A DNA stretch of 64,000 nucleotides from Lytechinus pictus (GCF_037042905.1 NC_087247.1:65371420-65435419); one strand, 5' to 3'. Counted from the first letter of the stretch, positions 54,591 to 64,000 are shown. Made by a program: numbers and translations. Notes: generated from the sequence alone by a model not told the origin.

Positions 54591-55056
54591 TTCTAATTAA
54601 GAAAATTACATTTCCACAAGTAAACAGGCCTACAATATAAAGGTGTGAAACAACTCTTATGCCAATGCACAAAACAACATTTATATTTAAAAGGTAAAGA
54701 TTAGGCACCACACCAAAAGCAATTAAACAGAGCAAATATGTAAATTAAGTTGAGATAAATACACCTAATACTTTAAAAAAGCAAAGCCCTAATACAGTCC
54801 AAAAGATGAAATAATCATTTTTATTATAGAGAAATAAATATTACCTTATCAGTTACTTCCCCATTCCCTAAATACCTGTAAATAATAAAATTTGATACTA
54901 TCAACCATAAGAGTAACACACATAATTATTGTAAATATTGTAGGAAGAATTGAGGGAATCTCTAATTAGTTTACCAATCTCTTGTTCTACCCCCCCCCCC
55001 CTACCCTCCAAAAAGAAAAAAAAATAGAAGTAACCCTCAGGAAAAAAAACTATATA

Positions 55057-55835
55057 CAGTTGTGCTCAGAAGTATTCATACCCCTAAGAAAATATGTTTT
55101 TTGCATTTTTCATAAAAATGAAAGCTGGACTAGGATAACTTGGATAGTAGTTGAATACTACTAGACATTATCTACAAATGCATGCTGATTTTATTTTCAT
55201 CTCATTTGCATAATAATAGAGAAGATGACTTTTCTGAATTTTCTGATGTTCAAAAGTATTCATACCCCTGTCTTGCTCAAGTATAAGACACCTTATTTTC
55301 CATAATTCAAATATTTTACTACCCCCATATGGCTTCAAGCTGGACCCTATTATGTCAGGCATGAATACAAAATAATTTAAGCCATGAACTGCATCATGTG
55401 CATGGTATCCAGGAAGAGGAAGTTCCTGAGATCTCAGAAATCTTCTCTCTTCTTGGGTTTATCCAGATGTTAGTTGCCATGTTGATGAAATTAATTTAAA
55501 ATCAATTCAATTCAGTTTTTTTAAATAAAATTTTGTTGAGAAAGTCAAAGTCTTTGAATTCCAGAAATATCAGTGGTTCTATAAATTGAGAATCAGTGGC
55601 AAGATCTTTGTCAGTTCATTGGAATCGGTTTAAACTTCATCATGGTCAAGCGAAAGGAACGTATTGACGACCTGAGATTGCGAATAGTGAATGCTTACAA
55701 AGATGGTTTGTGCTACAGGGCAATCCAAGCGTTTTAAGGTTCATGTTGCTACTGTCCAGAGCATCATCAGAAAGTTCAAGACTTTTGAAAAGTTAGTGAA
55801 AAATGATTTGCGCAGAACTTTGAAATAGTTATGCG
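55057..55835 (+). mobile_element. Truncated Tc1-like element
   Basis: The left end CAGTTGTGCTCAGAAGTATT is preceded by TA (55055-55056), and the terminal motif 'AAGTATTCATACCCCT' recurs near 55,256, as subterminal repeats do in Tc1 families. A broken transposase start follows at 55,642. Sequence stops matching after about 55,835, near a C-run, so the 3' part is missing. Confidence 0.7.
55642..55828 (+). pseudogene. Tc1-like transposase N-terminal fragment, frameshifted
   Basis: From ATG the frame reads MVKRKERIDDLRLRIVNAYK, DGLCYRAIQAF, then a stop. In another frame it continues KVHVATVQSIIRKFKTFEKL, as in the first helix-turn-helix of Tc1 transposases (MVK.KEL..DLR..IV...K.G.GYK.I....... 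T V..II RK...). The junction near 55,735 is a small frameshift. The second DNA-binding domain and the DDE catalytic domain are absent. Confidence 0.8.
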
Positions 55836-55992
55836 ACTAAAAGTAGACCTTGAGTAGGCCTCCAAGGCCCCCCCCCCCCCCGTGAGATCTCAGCCGCCGA
55901 CCACGTGATCGCGCCGAAAATTGGCACGCAGGTTGTCTGGGACACAATCTACAAAATTGTATAGTAATTAATTTCATGCAAATTGCTATTAA

Positions 55993-56601
55993 AGGGATAT
56001 CCAACCCAAATAAAAACTTGTTTTTATAAGGAAAAGAAAAATCAGACAAGTTGATAGGTGAAAGTTTGAATAATATTGGACAAACAACAAGAAAGTTATG
56101 AATTTTTAAATAATAAAGTTGTAAATATTGGTAATCACTATATCCATGGAGACTTCAAATTGGCCGCATATGGGATGTCGTAGTGATGTAAGGCAAGGAC
56201 TACTCTTCCATGTACTCCAATACATATTATGGCTAAAATGTCATTTTTCCCAAAAGTTTTATTTCAAATTGTATTTTTCTTTCATGAGGACATAAAACAA
56301 AATACTACCTGGGGCCTGGGCTATATTTAGATTACTGCCCCAGGGGAATGGGGACTTAGGAGAAAACCACAAATCCCTGATAATAAAGTACATGGCCTAT
56401 GGGAAAGTTGTCCTTGCCCCTTGTCATAATTTACTTACCCATTTGCCAATTTGAAATCTACATAGTATTAGTGATCTCAATTTTAAAGCCGCTATAACTT
56501 TCTTATTGCTTGTCCAATTTCTTTCAAACTTTCACCATTCTGTTTAATTCATTTTTTCTCCTTCCCACCACAACATTTTATGGCCAAGGCTGGATTCCCC
56601 T
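55993..56601. mobile_element. 609-bp TTAA-flanked MITE
   Basis: AGGGATATCCAACCC at the left and, inverted, AGGGGAATCCAGCCT at the right, flanked by TTAA (55989-55992 and 56602-56605). Inverted subterminal blocks include 'GAAAGTTTGAATAATATTGG' against 'CCAATTTCTTTCAAACTTTC' and 'AAGAAAGTTATG' against 'ATAACTTTCTT'. No transposase. It lies in the PSMA2 intron. Confidence 0.8.
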
Positions 56602-56609
56602 TTAAGTGG

Positions 56610-57176
56610 TTATGCTAATTTATGCGTAATTAGTATGCAAGATCATACTTTTTCCTCTAACTCCCTAAATAAATCTCCAAATGTTCTAATATTTGGTATA
56701 AAAGCTCTTTATGGTGTCCTTAGCAAGTGTACATGAAAAAAATTGTGATATCAGATCAATTTCTTATGTATTATATTGTTTTTTGCAATTTCCATGTATT
56801 TCTTTGTTTTTTGGACTTTTGTTCTTCATTGTTTTTTCAATTGAATTTGTTGAAGACTCTTCTGAGATCAAAAACAGCAGAAAATAAAACATTTAGACCA
56901 GCAAAACTAAAAATAATCATACATTTATTTTTGGTTGAAAACACAATTTGCAATGACTTTGTACACAAAATCACGTTTTTGAGCAATTTTTGGTCTAGCA
57001 TGCACTTACATAATATTGTATAATTTTGGAACCGCGTACCCGGGTGACGCAAAATTGGTCTCAAAATTTGCGCAAGACTTGAAGGTAAAAATTCAGTGAG
57101 ACGCCCGGTCAAAAAAATTTGCGCAGCGAAAATATTGCACGAATAGTTGAGGGGGTAGGCCCCCCCCCCCCCCCGG
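56610..57176 (-). mobile_element. Relative of the 17.3-kb piggyBac-like MITE, opposite orientation
   Basis: Minus-strand sequence 'AATTATACAATATTATGTAAGTGCATG..GACCAAAAATTG' matches the plus strand at 17,490-17,535 ('GTAAGTGCATGTCAGACCAAAAATTG'), and the frames align: CKCMLDQKLLKNVILCTKSL here, CKCMSDQKLFQNVILCTKSM there. A C-run (57,161-57,176) matches the G/C-run near the other copy's end. The terminal CCCTAA was not identified. Confidence 0.65.
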
Positions 57177-57484
57177 ACTGGATATGGCTAAAGGAGTTTG
57201 AAGGGTGAGATAAAAATCAGGATCAACATATAGCCATCCATATCAAAAGAGTGTATTGCAACCAGAAAAACATGTTAAATATTTCAACTACATGTAAGAA
57301 TATTCATAACTATTTCTAATCAAGCTTGATAAATTACTCTCCCTGATGGGCACAAACTCTCACTTTACAAACTCATTTTCAATTGCACAGCAAAACATTT
57401 TATTTTCCCAGTTTGAAACTAAAGTCCATATCAATATGTTGAACACCTGCTTCAAGCCTAAATAATTATTCATTAATAAATTAC
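57177..57484. other. PSMA2 intron, nothing recognised
   Basis: Short AT-rich intron stretch next to exon 57485-57704. Confidence 0.5.
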
Positions 57485-57704
57485 CTTAAGTGTGAGAATG
57501 GCTGTGTGGACTGCATCTTCAAGCTCCATGTCTTCATTGTAACGCTTCTCTAGGAATGTCTTTCCACTGACATGATTCTTGCCCATGGCTGTAGCCTTCC
57601 AGGGGAAGTATGCCCCTGAGGGATCACACTGGAATAGGTACGGTCTGGCTTCATCAGCGTCCCAACCAGCAACAAGTAAAGAAACACCAAAAGGACGTAC
57701 ACCA
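57485..57704 (-). CDS. PSMA2: Proteasome subunit alpha type-2, internal exon
   Basis: After acceptor TTCCTCTTACAG one base completes a Gly codon, then 73 codons follow: [73 protein letters not shown], ending in phase 0 at GTAATT. This is the central part of the alpha-subunit fold, including RPFGVS and the [13 protein letters not shown] loop. Against the human protein, the W-DADEA-RPY turn is two residues longer. Confidence 0.98.
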
Positions 57705-58572
57705 CTGTAAGAGGAATAAAAGGCATCGTATGATGACAAACCTTCTGATGTGCTGGAAAGGAATCCATATAAGTCCTATTTTGTCATTAAATGTTGACAT
57801 ATATTTCATATATAGATATATATGTGTATATATTCATTTGTTGTCGTTGAATCTGCAAATTTCCACCCTTACAGACCTAATACATTGTTTCATATGGGAT
57901 GTCATATGGCTGGTTGTCATTCAATGACAATTTCAGTTGAATCTTTGGTTTTAGTCGAGAAGCCCTCATCATTCTACAGTAACTGCATATAAAGACAACT
58001 TTTCAGTGCTGATGCCTTCATGAAACAATGCCGAAACTCATTCCTGTAATGACATCATCATAACAAGCTAGAAGGGGTTAAACAGAATTAAGTTGTACAT
58101 GTACACCAGTTAAACATGTGTGTAGTCTTTCAAGAGCTGGTCATCTACAATGTACTGACAAAGCCAACATAGTAAAAGCATTGTCAAACTTCTGGGAACA
58201 GATAGAATTTATAAGTGAAAGTATACCTATATGAAAACATGTCATTTTATTGACAGAATGTGCTGCTAAACAATATATTACATCTGTACTTAGAAGACCA
58301 CTTCTCTCTTGTATTATACTAGTATTTTTCAGAGGATCAAATATGCATGGAATTGGAAAGGGCATACAGATACAGGTCAGATAGATATACATTAATATTC
58401 TGTTAATGACTACATTTCAACAACTTCAATAGGTCTAACAATTTCAAATGATCATTATATATATATTATGCAGGTTCATTTAGTGAAATGATTTCAGATG
58501 TCTACCTTTTCAAGAACAATACATATTAGTGGAGTAATCAGTGTTGCAACCACTCTCTTTGAGCATCCTTAC
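57705..58572. other. PSMA2 intron
   Basis: Intron with no recognised embedded gene; a short ATATATA microsatellite lies near 57,805-57,835. Confidence 0.6.
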
Positions 58573-58695
58573 CCTTTCTGAGTGTATTCCTGCATGACAG
58601 ATGCAACTCTTTGGACAAGCTGACATGTAGGGATTTGCTCTTGATACTGTAAGAAATAATTCTGAGCTAGTTTTCTTGCTTGTCTCACCATCAGC
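58573..58695 (-). CDS. PSMA2: Proteasome subunit alpha type-2, internal exon
   Basis: After acceptor ATGAAACAG one base completes Arg, then 40 codons read [20 protein letters not shown] and [20 protein letters not shown], with two bases left before donor GTAAGG. It matches PSMA2 '[42 protein letters not shown]'. Phases agree with both neighbours. IPT..LV..VA..MQEYTQ is the helix that packs against neighbouring alpha subunits. Confidence 0.98.
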
Positions 58696-59289
58696 CTGTT
58701 TCATTTTCAACAAAAGATGAACAAATACATTATTCCTTACAACATAAATAATTATCACATTTCCATCAAATACATAAGTCCAGCAATTAATAGCGTTTTC
58801 ACATCAGAGCTTGGCATTCATTATCTGTTGAAATGATGTAAACAAAAAAAAAACACTAAACAGGAAGAATAAGACTCCCTGTGCAATGAATTTATTAATA
58901 TTTATTAATGAGATAACAATGACTATGTAGTAAATCATGTGTGAATAAAAGTACCTTTCTTCACGACAAAAGAACTAACCAGTAATGTAGATCTTTTCTA
59001 AAATTGTAAATCTCATGAAATAAAATGAAGAAAAAAGAAAAGAAAGTCATTGCCAGAGATTTATATCAGATGACATTCAAATCTTCACTCCCCTTTAGAC
59101 TACCCTCTACACAGTGGAAAAACATATGAGATCTAAACTTAAATAAGTTTGTTTTCATATGAATGTATTGATGTTATGAATCCATTCCATACAGTATGAT
59201 TTTCATCTCTAACAGGTATTATGGAAAGCATGTTTTTTTTCTTCTATATCATGTTACATGTACATCACATCAGTCCTTGAAAAACTTAC
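58696..59289. other. PSMA2 intron
   Basis: AT-rich intron; no embedded gene recognised. Confidence 0.6.
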
Positions 59290-59499
59290 CTGTAGTCTGG
59301 TCCCATGCCGCTGTATACCATACCAAGGTTCTTTGTGATGACTTCTACCTTATGAACACTCTGTTCCTCATAGAGGACAGATTTGTGCTTCTTCTCTGTT
59401 GCTATGACAACACCATTTGATGCTTTGATACCAACAGATGGAGCACCAGCAGCAACAGCATTTAGTGCATATTCAATCTGAACCAGTTTACCCGAAGGG
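59290..59499 (-). CDS. PSMA2: Proteasome subunit alpha type-2 (20S core particle), first recognised exon
   Basis: PSMA2 is one of seven alpha subunits forming the outer rings of the 20S proteasome; alpha subunits gate the pore and have no catalytic threonine. The exon reads [69 protein letters not shown](R), matching human PSMA2 from about residue 15. PSGKL.QIEYAL is the conserved N-terminal alpha signature. Acceptor TTATCATTCAG, donor GTAAGT; one base in, 69 codons, two bases out. The four exons give about 221 residues; only the first dozen or so are missing. No start exon was found up to 64,000, so it lies outside or is too short to see. Confidence 0.98.
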
Positions 59500-61311
59500 C
59501 TGAATGATAAACAGAAAGTTGAGGGAGGGGGAAGGAAAACAATAACAAGTTTCAGTTTTAATTCATTTGGCCCTAACCTTTTTCATAATTTTGTATGTGC
59601 TTTGTATTCAATGTCAGCTCTAACTTTTATGGTGGGTGTATATCAGTGTGTAGATTTTGACAGGCTAATTTGAAACTAGTTATTTATTAAAATCTCAACA
59701 GTTAGAATTAAATAGAGCACTCCAGGGGCATAGGAATCTCAATAAGTTTGAAAAAAAAAAAACGCCAGAGTAGTAAGAATTTCAAGCACCATTGTACAAA
59801 ATCCACATAAAAAACTTCAGATATAATTTGTGATATCTAAACTGCAACAAGTGGAGCGCTTCTGGCAGCCTCACCTGCACCTAGCGATTCAATATAGCAG
59901 CAGTGCTGACTTTGAAAACTATTATAAAATAATTATTCACAAAAACACCATTCATATAATGATACAATACTAAGTTCCTTGACAATAAATGACATTTGAC
60001 CTTGATCATGTGACCTAAAACTTGTCAGTGATACTTGATTACCCCTATATCCACATTTTATACACTATATCTATAAACTTTGAAAGTTATGACAGCAATC
60101 TAATAATTACCTCTAAAATGGCCAAAGTTCAATGACCTTAAATGACCTTTGACTTTGGTCATGTGACCTGAAACTCGCATGAGATGTTCAGTGATACTTG
60201 GTTACTCTTATGTCCACGTTTTATGAACTAGACCAATATGTACACTTACAGAGATATGATGGTAATTCAACAAATACCCCCAACATGGCCAAAGTTAATT
60301 GACCTTACATGTACATGACCTTTAACCTTGATCATGTGACCTGAAACTCGCACAGGATGTTCAGTGATACTTGATTACTCTTATGTCCAAGTTTCATGAG
60401 TCAGATCCATAAACTTTCAAAGTTATGAAGGTAATTCAACAAATACCCCCAACATGGCCAATGTCCATTGACCTTTGACCTTGGTCATGTGACCTGAAAC
60501 TCGCACAAGATGTTCAGTGATACTTGGTTACTCTTATGTCCACGTTTTATGAACTAGACCAATATGTACACTTACAGAGATATGATGGTAATTCAACAAA
60601 TACCCCCAACATGGCCAAAGTTAATTGACCTTACATGTACATGACCTTTAACCTTGATCATGTGACCTGAAACTCGCACAGGATGTTCAGTGATACTTGA
60701 TTACTCTTATGTCCAAGTTTCATGAGTCAGATCCATAAACTTTCAAAGTTATGATAGTAATTCAACAGATACCCCCATTATGGCCAAAGTTCATTGACCT
60801 TTGACGTTGGTCATGTGACCTGAAATGTGCGCAGGATGTTCAGTGATACTTGATTACTCTGAATGTCCAAGTTTTATGAACTAGACCAATATACTTTCAA
60901 AGTTATGATGGTAATTCAACAGATACCCCAAATTTGGCCAAAGTTCATTGACCCTAAATGACCTTTGACCTTAATCGTGTGACCTGAAACTTGCACAGGA
61001 TGTTCAGTTATACTTGATTAACCTTATGTCCATGTTTCATGAACTAGGTCCATATATTTTCCAAGTTATGCTGACATTTCAAAAACTTAACCTTAGGTTA
61101 AGATTTTGATGTTGATTCCCCAACATGGTCTAAGTTCATTGACCCTAAATGACCTTTGACCTTGGTCATGTGACATGAAACTCAGGCAGGATGTTAACTT
61201 AAGTAATACTTGATTAACCTTATGGCCAAGTTTCATGAACTAGGTTTATATACTTTCTAAGTTATTCTGTCATTTCAAAAACCTTCGGTTAAGATTTGGT
61301 GTTGACGCCGC

Positions 61312-61449
61312 CAGAAGCGGATCTAGAGGGGGGGTTGGGGGGGGGTTGCAACCCCCCCAAAAAAAAAAATCCGGGGACCATTTTTTTAAATCTTATCTTT
61401 TTTTTTAAACTTGTAATTTTATTTTATTCTATTTCTATGTATTTATTTC

Positions 61450-61502
<53 letters not shown>

Positions 61503-61721
61503 TTATTTCTTTTGGCAATGACTTCTATACCAAAAAGAGTGGTGTTTTAGATGCAAGAAAACGCCATTTTCACACACAGATTGTCAAAAATTGTCCCTAC
61601 TGTGGGAGGGGGGACACCCCCCTCCCACACCCTCCCCCCTCGCTCGCTTGGACTCGGTCGCTACGCTCCCTCGCATACCACCCCAACCCCCCCCCTTTAT
61701 AAAAAGCTGGATCCGCCCCTG
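61312..61721. mobile_element. 410-bp hAT-like MITE nested in copy 3
   Basis: CAGAAGCGGATCTAGAGG at the left and, inverted, CAGGGGCGGATCCAG at the right, flanked by GACGCCGC and GCCGCCGC (8 bp, one difference). Copies 1 and 2 of the host repeat are uninterrupted at this place, confirming insertion. G/C-runs lie inside the ends and a TTA microsatellite in the middle. 'CGCTCGCTTGGACTCGGTCG' near 61,640 resembles the C/G-rich blocks in related elements. Confidence 0.88.
61453..61507 (+). repeat. TTA trinucleotide microsatellite
   Basis: About 18 TTA units with one variant, inside the nested MITE. Confidence 0.95.
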
Positions 61722-61789
61722 GCCGCCGCCGTAAAAGTGGCGCCTATACTATAGGTCTCACTCTGCTATGCAGGTGAGACAAAAACCAA

Positions 61790-62335
61790 ACTTTTTTTTT
61801 GTTTTAAAACGTTTTTAAAATGTTTTAAATCGTTTAAAACATTTTTTTTCTTCCAACGAACGATTAAATTTTCTGTAAATCAATGATACTACAGGATACA
61901 TTAATACAGTACAATTTAAGCTCTTTATGTTTTAAATGCATTTTTGGAGTAAGAGATAACTACAATATTTGTAACTTAATTTCCAATAGTAAAGTTAACA
62001 TTTTCCCCCAAATTACTATTTCATTGAAATTGAATGCAAAAAAGTAAGTTGACATTTTATAATTTTATTTCTCATACATGTACATACATACTTATGAGTC
62101 TTGTCAATCTAGGGGGTGAGAAGGATTCACACAATGATTGAAAAAAATAACATAAGCTATATAGACTATGGGCTTTCAAAGCTTAATTTCATTTAATCAA
62201 TATGCTTTATTTCATTTTAATCAATTATAACAATTTTAATACATGAAATACAAGTTTGGGTTTAAATCTATAAATAAAGCCCTTGAACTGCTTATTTCTT
62301 TGAGGAATTCTGATCAAAATGTTTTTTATGTTTGT
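61790..62335. other. Unassigned AT-rich interval
   Basis: No gene recognised; includes 'AAACGTTTTTAAAATGTTTT'-type low-complexity sequence near 61,800-61,850. Confidence 0.5.
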
Positions 62336-62339
62336 TTTA

Positions 62340-62545
62340 ACTTTTTTTTAATATTTCTTATGTACAGTTTTCTGGTTATTTTTTTTTTTTTTAATGGAAA
62401 TTATTGTTAATAATTTTCTAATCATGTACAAATATTGATACAGATACAAATGTTGGCGAAAAATTCGCATTGGCTTTATACATGAAATCATGTCATTGAG
62501 CAATTCGGGGTCTGACATGCACTTGTGTAATATCATAAGTAAGCC
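62340..62545 (-). mobile_element. Third relative of the 17.3-kb piggyBac-like MITE (fragment)
   Basis: Minus-strand frame MILHKCMSDPELLNDMISCI followed by KPMRIF aligns with CKCMSDQKLFQNVILCTKSM and QIEF at 17.5 kb; the DNA also matches ('AAGTGCATGTCAGACC'). No ends found. Confidence 0.55.
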
Positions 62546-63600
62546 TGGGTCGAATCGATTCTAAAATCGGTGTTCGATCGATGTCATCGAAAGTTGCAGA
62601 TTTTGCAAAATCAGTGCATCGAAAAAAAAATTAAAAACTAGATCAAATACGTCGGCCGGCCGTTTCGTTTGGATCACACAATCATCAAAATAAACGGTAA
62701 TGTCTAATTTCACTAATACTTACTTGATTGATATTCCCCCCCAAATGAAACCGATTGTATAATTATGATGCCTATTCACCATTAATTTGAAGTTCATTAA
62801 TCTGAGATGTTTGTGACTTCTATTTTGTTCTATTTTCTTTTCCGCCGTTGTAAGAAATTTAAGAATAATGCGTGATTTATATTTCTTCTCGGAGAACAGG
62901 ATTCCGTAACAAAAGGTATATCAAATATTTTTCAACTCATTAACACCTCAAAACAATCCGACATTGTCGGAATAGTGCATCATTTATATTTCTTAGAGAG
63001 TTCATAGCGAAAGGTATATGAATTTATTTTAACTCTTTAGGACCTCAAAAACAATATTAAAACATTCCCAAATCAATCGTTCATTAACCTGAGATGTTTG
63101 TGACTTCTATTTGTTCTATTTTCTTTTCCGCCATTATAAGAAATTTCAGAATAATGCGTGATTTATATTTCTTCTCGGAGAATGGGAGTCCGTAACGAAA
63201 GGTATATCAATTATATTTAAACTCATTAACATCATTTGTATTTCTTAGAGAGTTCATAGCGAAAGGTATATATTTTTACTCGTTAGGACCTCAAAAACAA
63301 TTTAAAAAAATTCCCAAATCAATCGTTCTTTAACCTGAGATGTTCGTGAATTCTATTTTGTTTTATTTCCTTTTCCGCCGTTGTAAGAAATTTAAGAATA
63401 ATGCGTGATTTATATTTCTTCTCGAAGAAGGGAGTCCGTAACAGAGGTATAATATATTTTAACTAATTAACACCTCAAAACAATGTTAAAACATGTTCTG
63501 ATTAAGCCTGAGTCATATCGATTATTTTGAAAACCTGTGTTCGACAGCTTTAATTCGATTGAACATCGATGCATCAAATTTTGAAGGCGGGGAAATCGAG
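62545..63600 (+). repeat. Direct repeats: flanking 'TCGATT' blocks around three ~160-bp units
   Basis: 'GAGATGTTTGTGACTTCTAT..TTTTCCGCCGTTGTAAGAAA..ATAATGCGTGATTTATATTT' occurs near 62,802, 63,091 and 63,334, alternating with 'CATTT(A/G)TATTTCTTAGAGAG' units. Outside, 'TAAGCCTG(G/A)GTC..ATCGATT..GTGTTCGA' occurs directly repeated near 62,541 and 63,506. Possibly one element with internal tandem units; non-coding. Confidence 0.7.
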
Positions 63601-64000
63601 TCATTTTTTTTTTGCTCCGGCCGTCGCGTCAATGCGCTATGCACGCACTGCATGCACTGACGGTATGCGCTGGCCGGGTGAGCGTTGCACAAGCAACTAG
63701 ATGACGGAGCAAATTTCGTTTGTATTTTCTATCATCACAAAACACAAAAAAAGCCGGGGACCAGTGCAGAATTCTTCCCAAAATATCTCCAACAATGATA
63801 TTTGCAGATGACAACATATAAGTTTAAAATGAAACAATATTAAAGACATGAATCATTCAGAGACGATCCGAATGATTGTCGGTCAACTAGCACTCGCAGT
63901 CCAGTCTCGCACACACCAGCCCCGTACACCCACTCTCCCGAAACGACAGGCATGCTTGCCAGCGCCAGCAAACAAGTTCGACCAGCGGAGAGCGCTGTTA
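63601..64000. other. Unassigned, GC-richer right edge
   Basis: CpG-containing sequence; no PSMA2 start exon or other coding segment recognised. It could approach a promoter, but nothing in the sequence shows this. Confidence 0.3.

Larger units (their letters stand above)
59845..61780 (+). repeat. GACCTTGATCATGTGACC element, copy 3 (longest, with a nested MITE)
   Basis: Begins 'ACAAGTGGAGCGCTTCTGG..CCTCACCTGCA' and ends 'TCTGCTATGCAGGTGAGAC'. It has about eight ~165-bp units, two of them repeated as a nearly identical ~340-bp block (60,176-60,345 and 60,495-60,690), showing recent internal expansion. Its GCC-rich tail is split by a MITE at 61312-61721. It lies upstream of the first recognised PSMA2 exon, thus in the 5' intron or near the promoter. 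Confidence 0.87.

Noticed and set aside
61296..61754. Frames of 84 and 67 codons near the nested MITE
   Set aside because: Cross the G/C-runs, TTA microsatellite and MITE ends; not protein-like.
63629..63817. Minus-strand 62-codon frame as a possible PSMA2 first exon
   Set aside because: Does not contain the expected MAER..YSFSLTTFS-type N terminus or a suitable donor in the right phase.

Overview
This is animal nuclear DNA: AT-rich, with long introns, exons bounded by GT/AG splice sites, and dense transposable-element and satellite sequence. There are no bacterial operons, rRNA genes or CRISPR arrays. The repeats (tRNA-derived SINEs ending in a 'GGTACC/ACCCGG' body, TTAA-flanked 'AGGTCAAGTCCA' MITEs, 'GGCGGATCCAG' termini, a GACCTTGATCATGTGACC tandem element) resemble those I associate with echinoderms, especially sea urchins. 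I hold that assignment at about even odds; 'marine deuterostome' is safer.

Two conserved protein-coding genes are certain, both on the minus strand. At the left edge are three in-phase exons (5349-5418, 1668-1742, 1015-1146) of a STRIP1/2 orthologue, the STRIPAK scaffold; the rest lies left of the window and the 5' exons were not found. At the right are four in-phase exons (59290-59499, 58573-58695, 57485-57704, 53965-54081) of PSMA2, the 20S proteasome alpha-2 subunit, complete except for the first dozen or so codons. Between them, two plus-strand exon-like segments (31307-31423 and 51986-52053) have good splice sites, join in phase and reach a stop. They may belong to one unrecognised gene converging on PSMA2.

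The other roughly 60 kb is repeats, many nested. 0-9 kb: Tc1-like, pogo-like, TTAA-type and 8-bp-TSD MITEs, a large TCTA microsatellite, two tRNA-like elements. 9-18.6 kb: an array of ~200-bp units that flips polarity near 10.24 kb and is split by a decayed LINE (ORF1, endonuclease, reverse transcriptase), itself split by two nested DNA elements. 18.6-24.4 kb: an AT palindromic satellite, a ~500-bp near-perfect palindrome, and an AATGGT minisatellite. 27-31 kb: inverted-repeat elements, including a four-level nest inside an element with a perfect 8-bp TSD. 34.5-50 kb: a second AATGGT array, three large elements carrying arrays of a GC-rich 19-mer able to form a hairpin, a higher-order GGCGCC minisatellite, CTA microsatellites with a 7SL-RNA-like fragment, and a TIR element with ~200-bp arms. 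50-61.8 kb: two more copies of the GACCTTGATCATGTGACC element, one in the 5' part of PSMA2.

I see no multi-gene pathway or defence system. The most unusual signals are (1) the regularly spaced GCGAGCGCGAAGCGCGAGC arrays, (2) three dispersed elements that tandemly repeat a consensus nuclear-receptor DR1/ERR site, (3) an SRP-RNA-like fragment, (4) a 59-bp hairpin insertion with a 9-bp duplication, and (5) a candidate poison exon beside a foldback hairpin in PSMA2.
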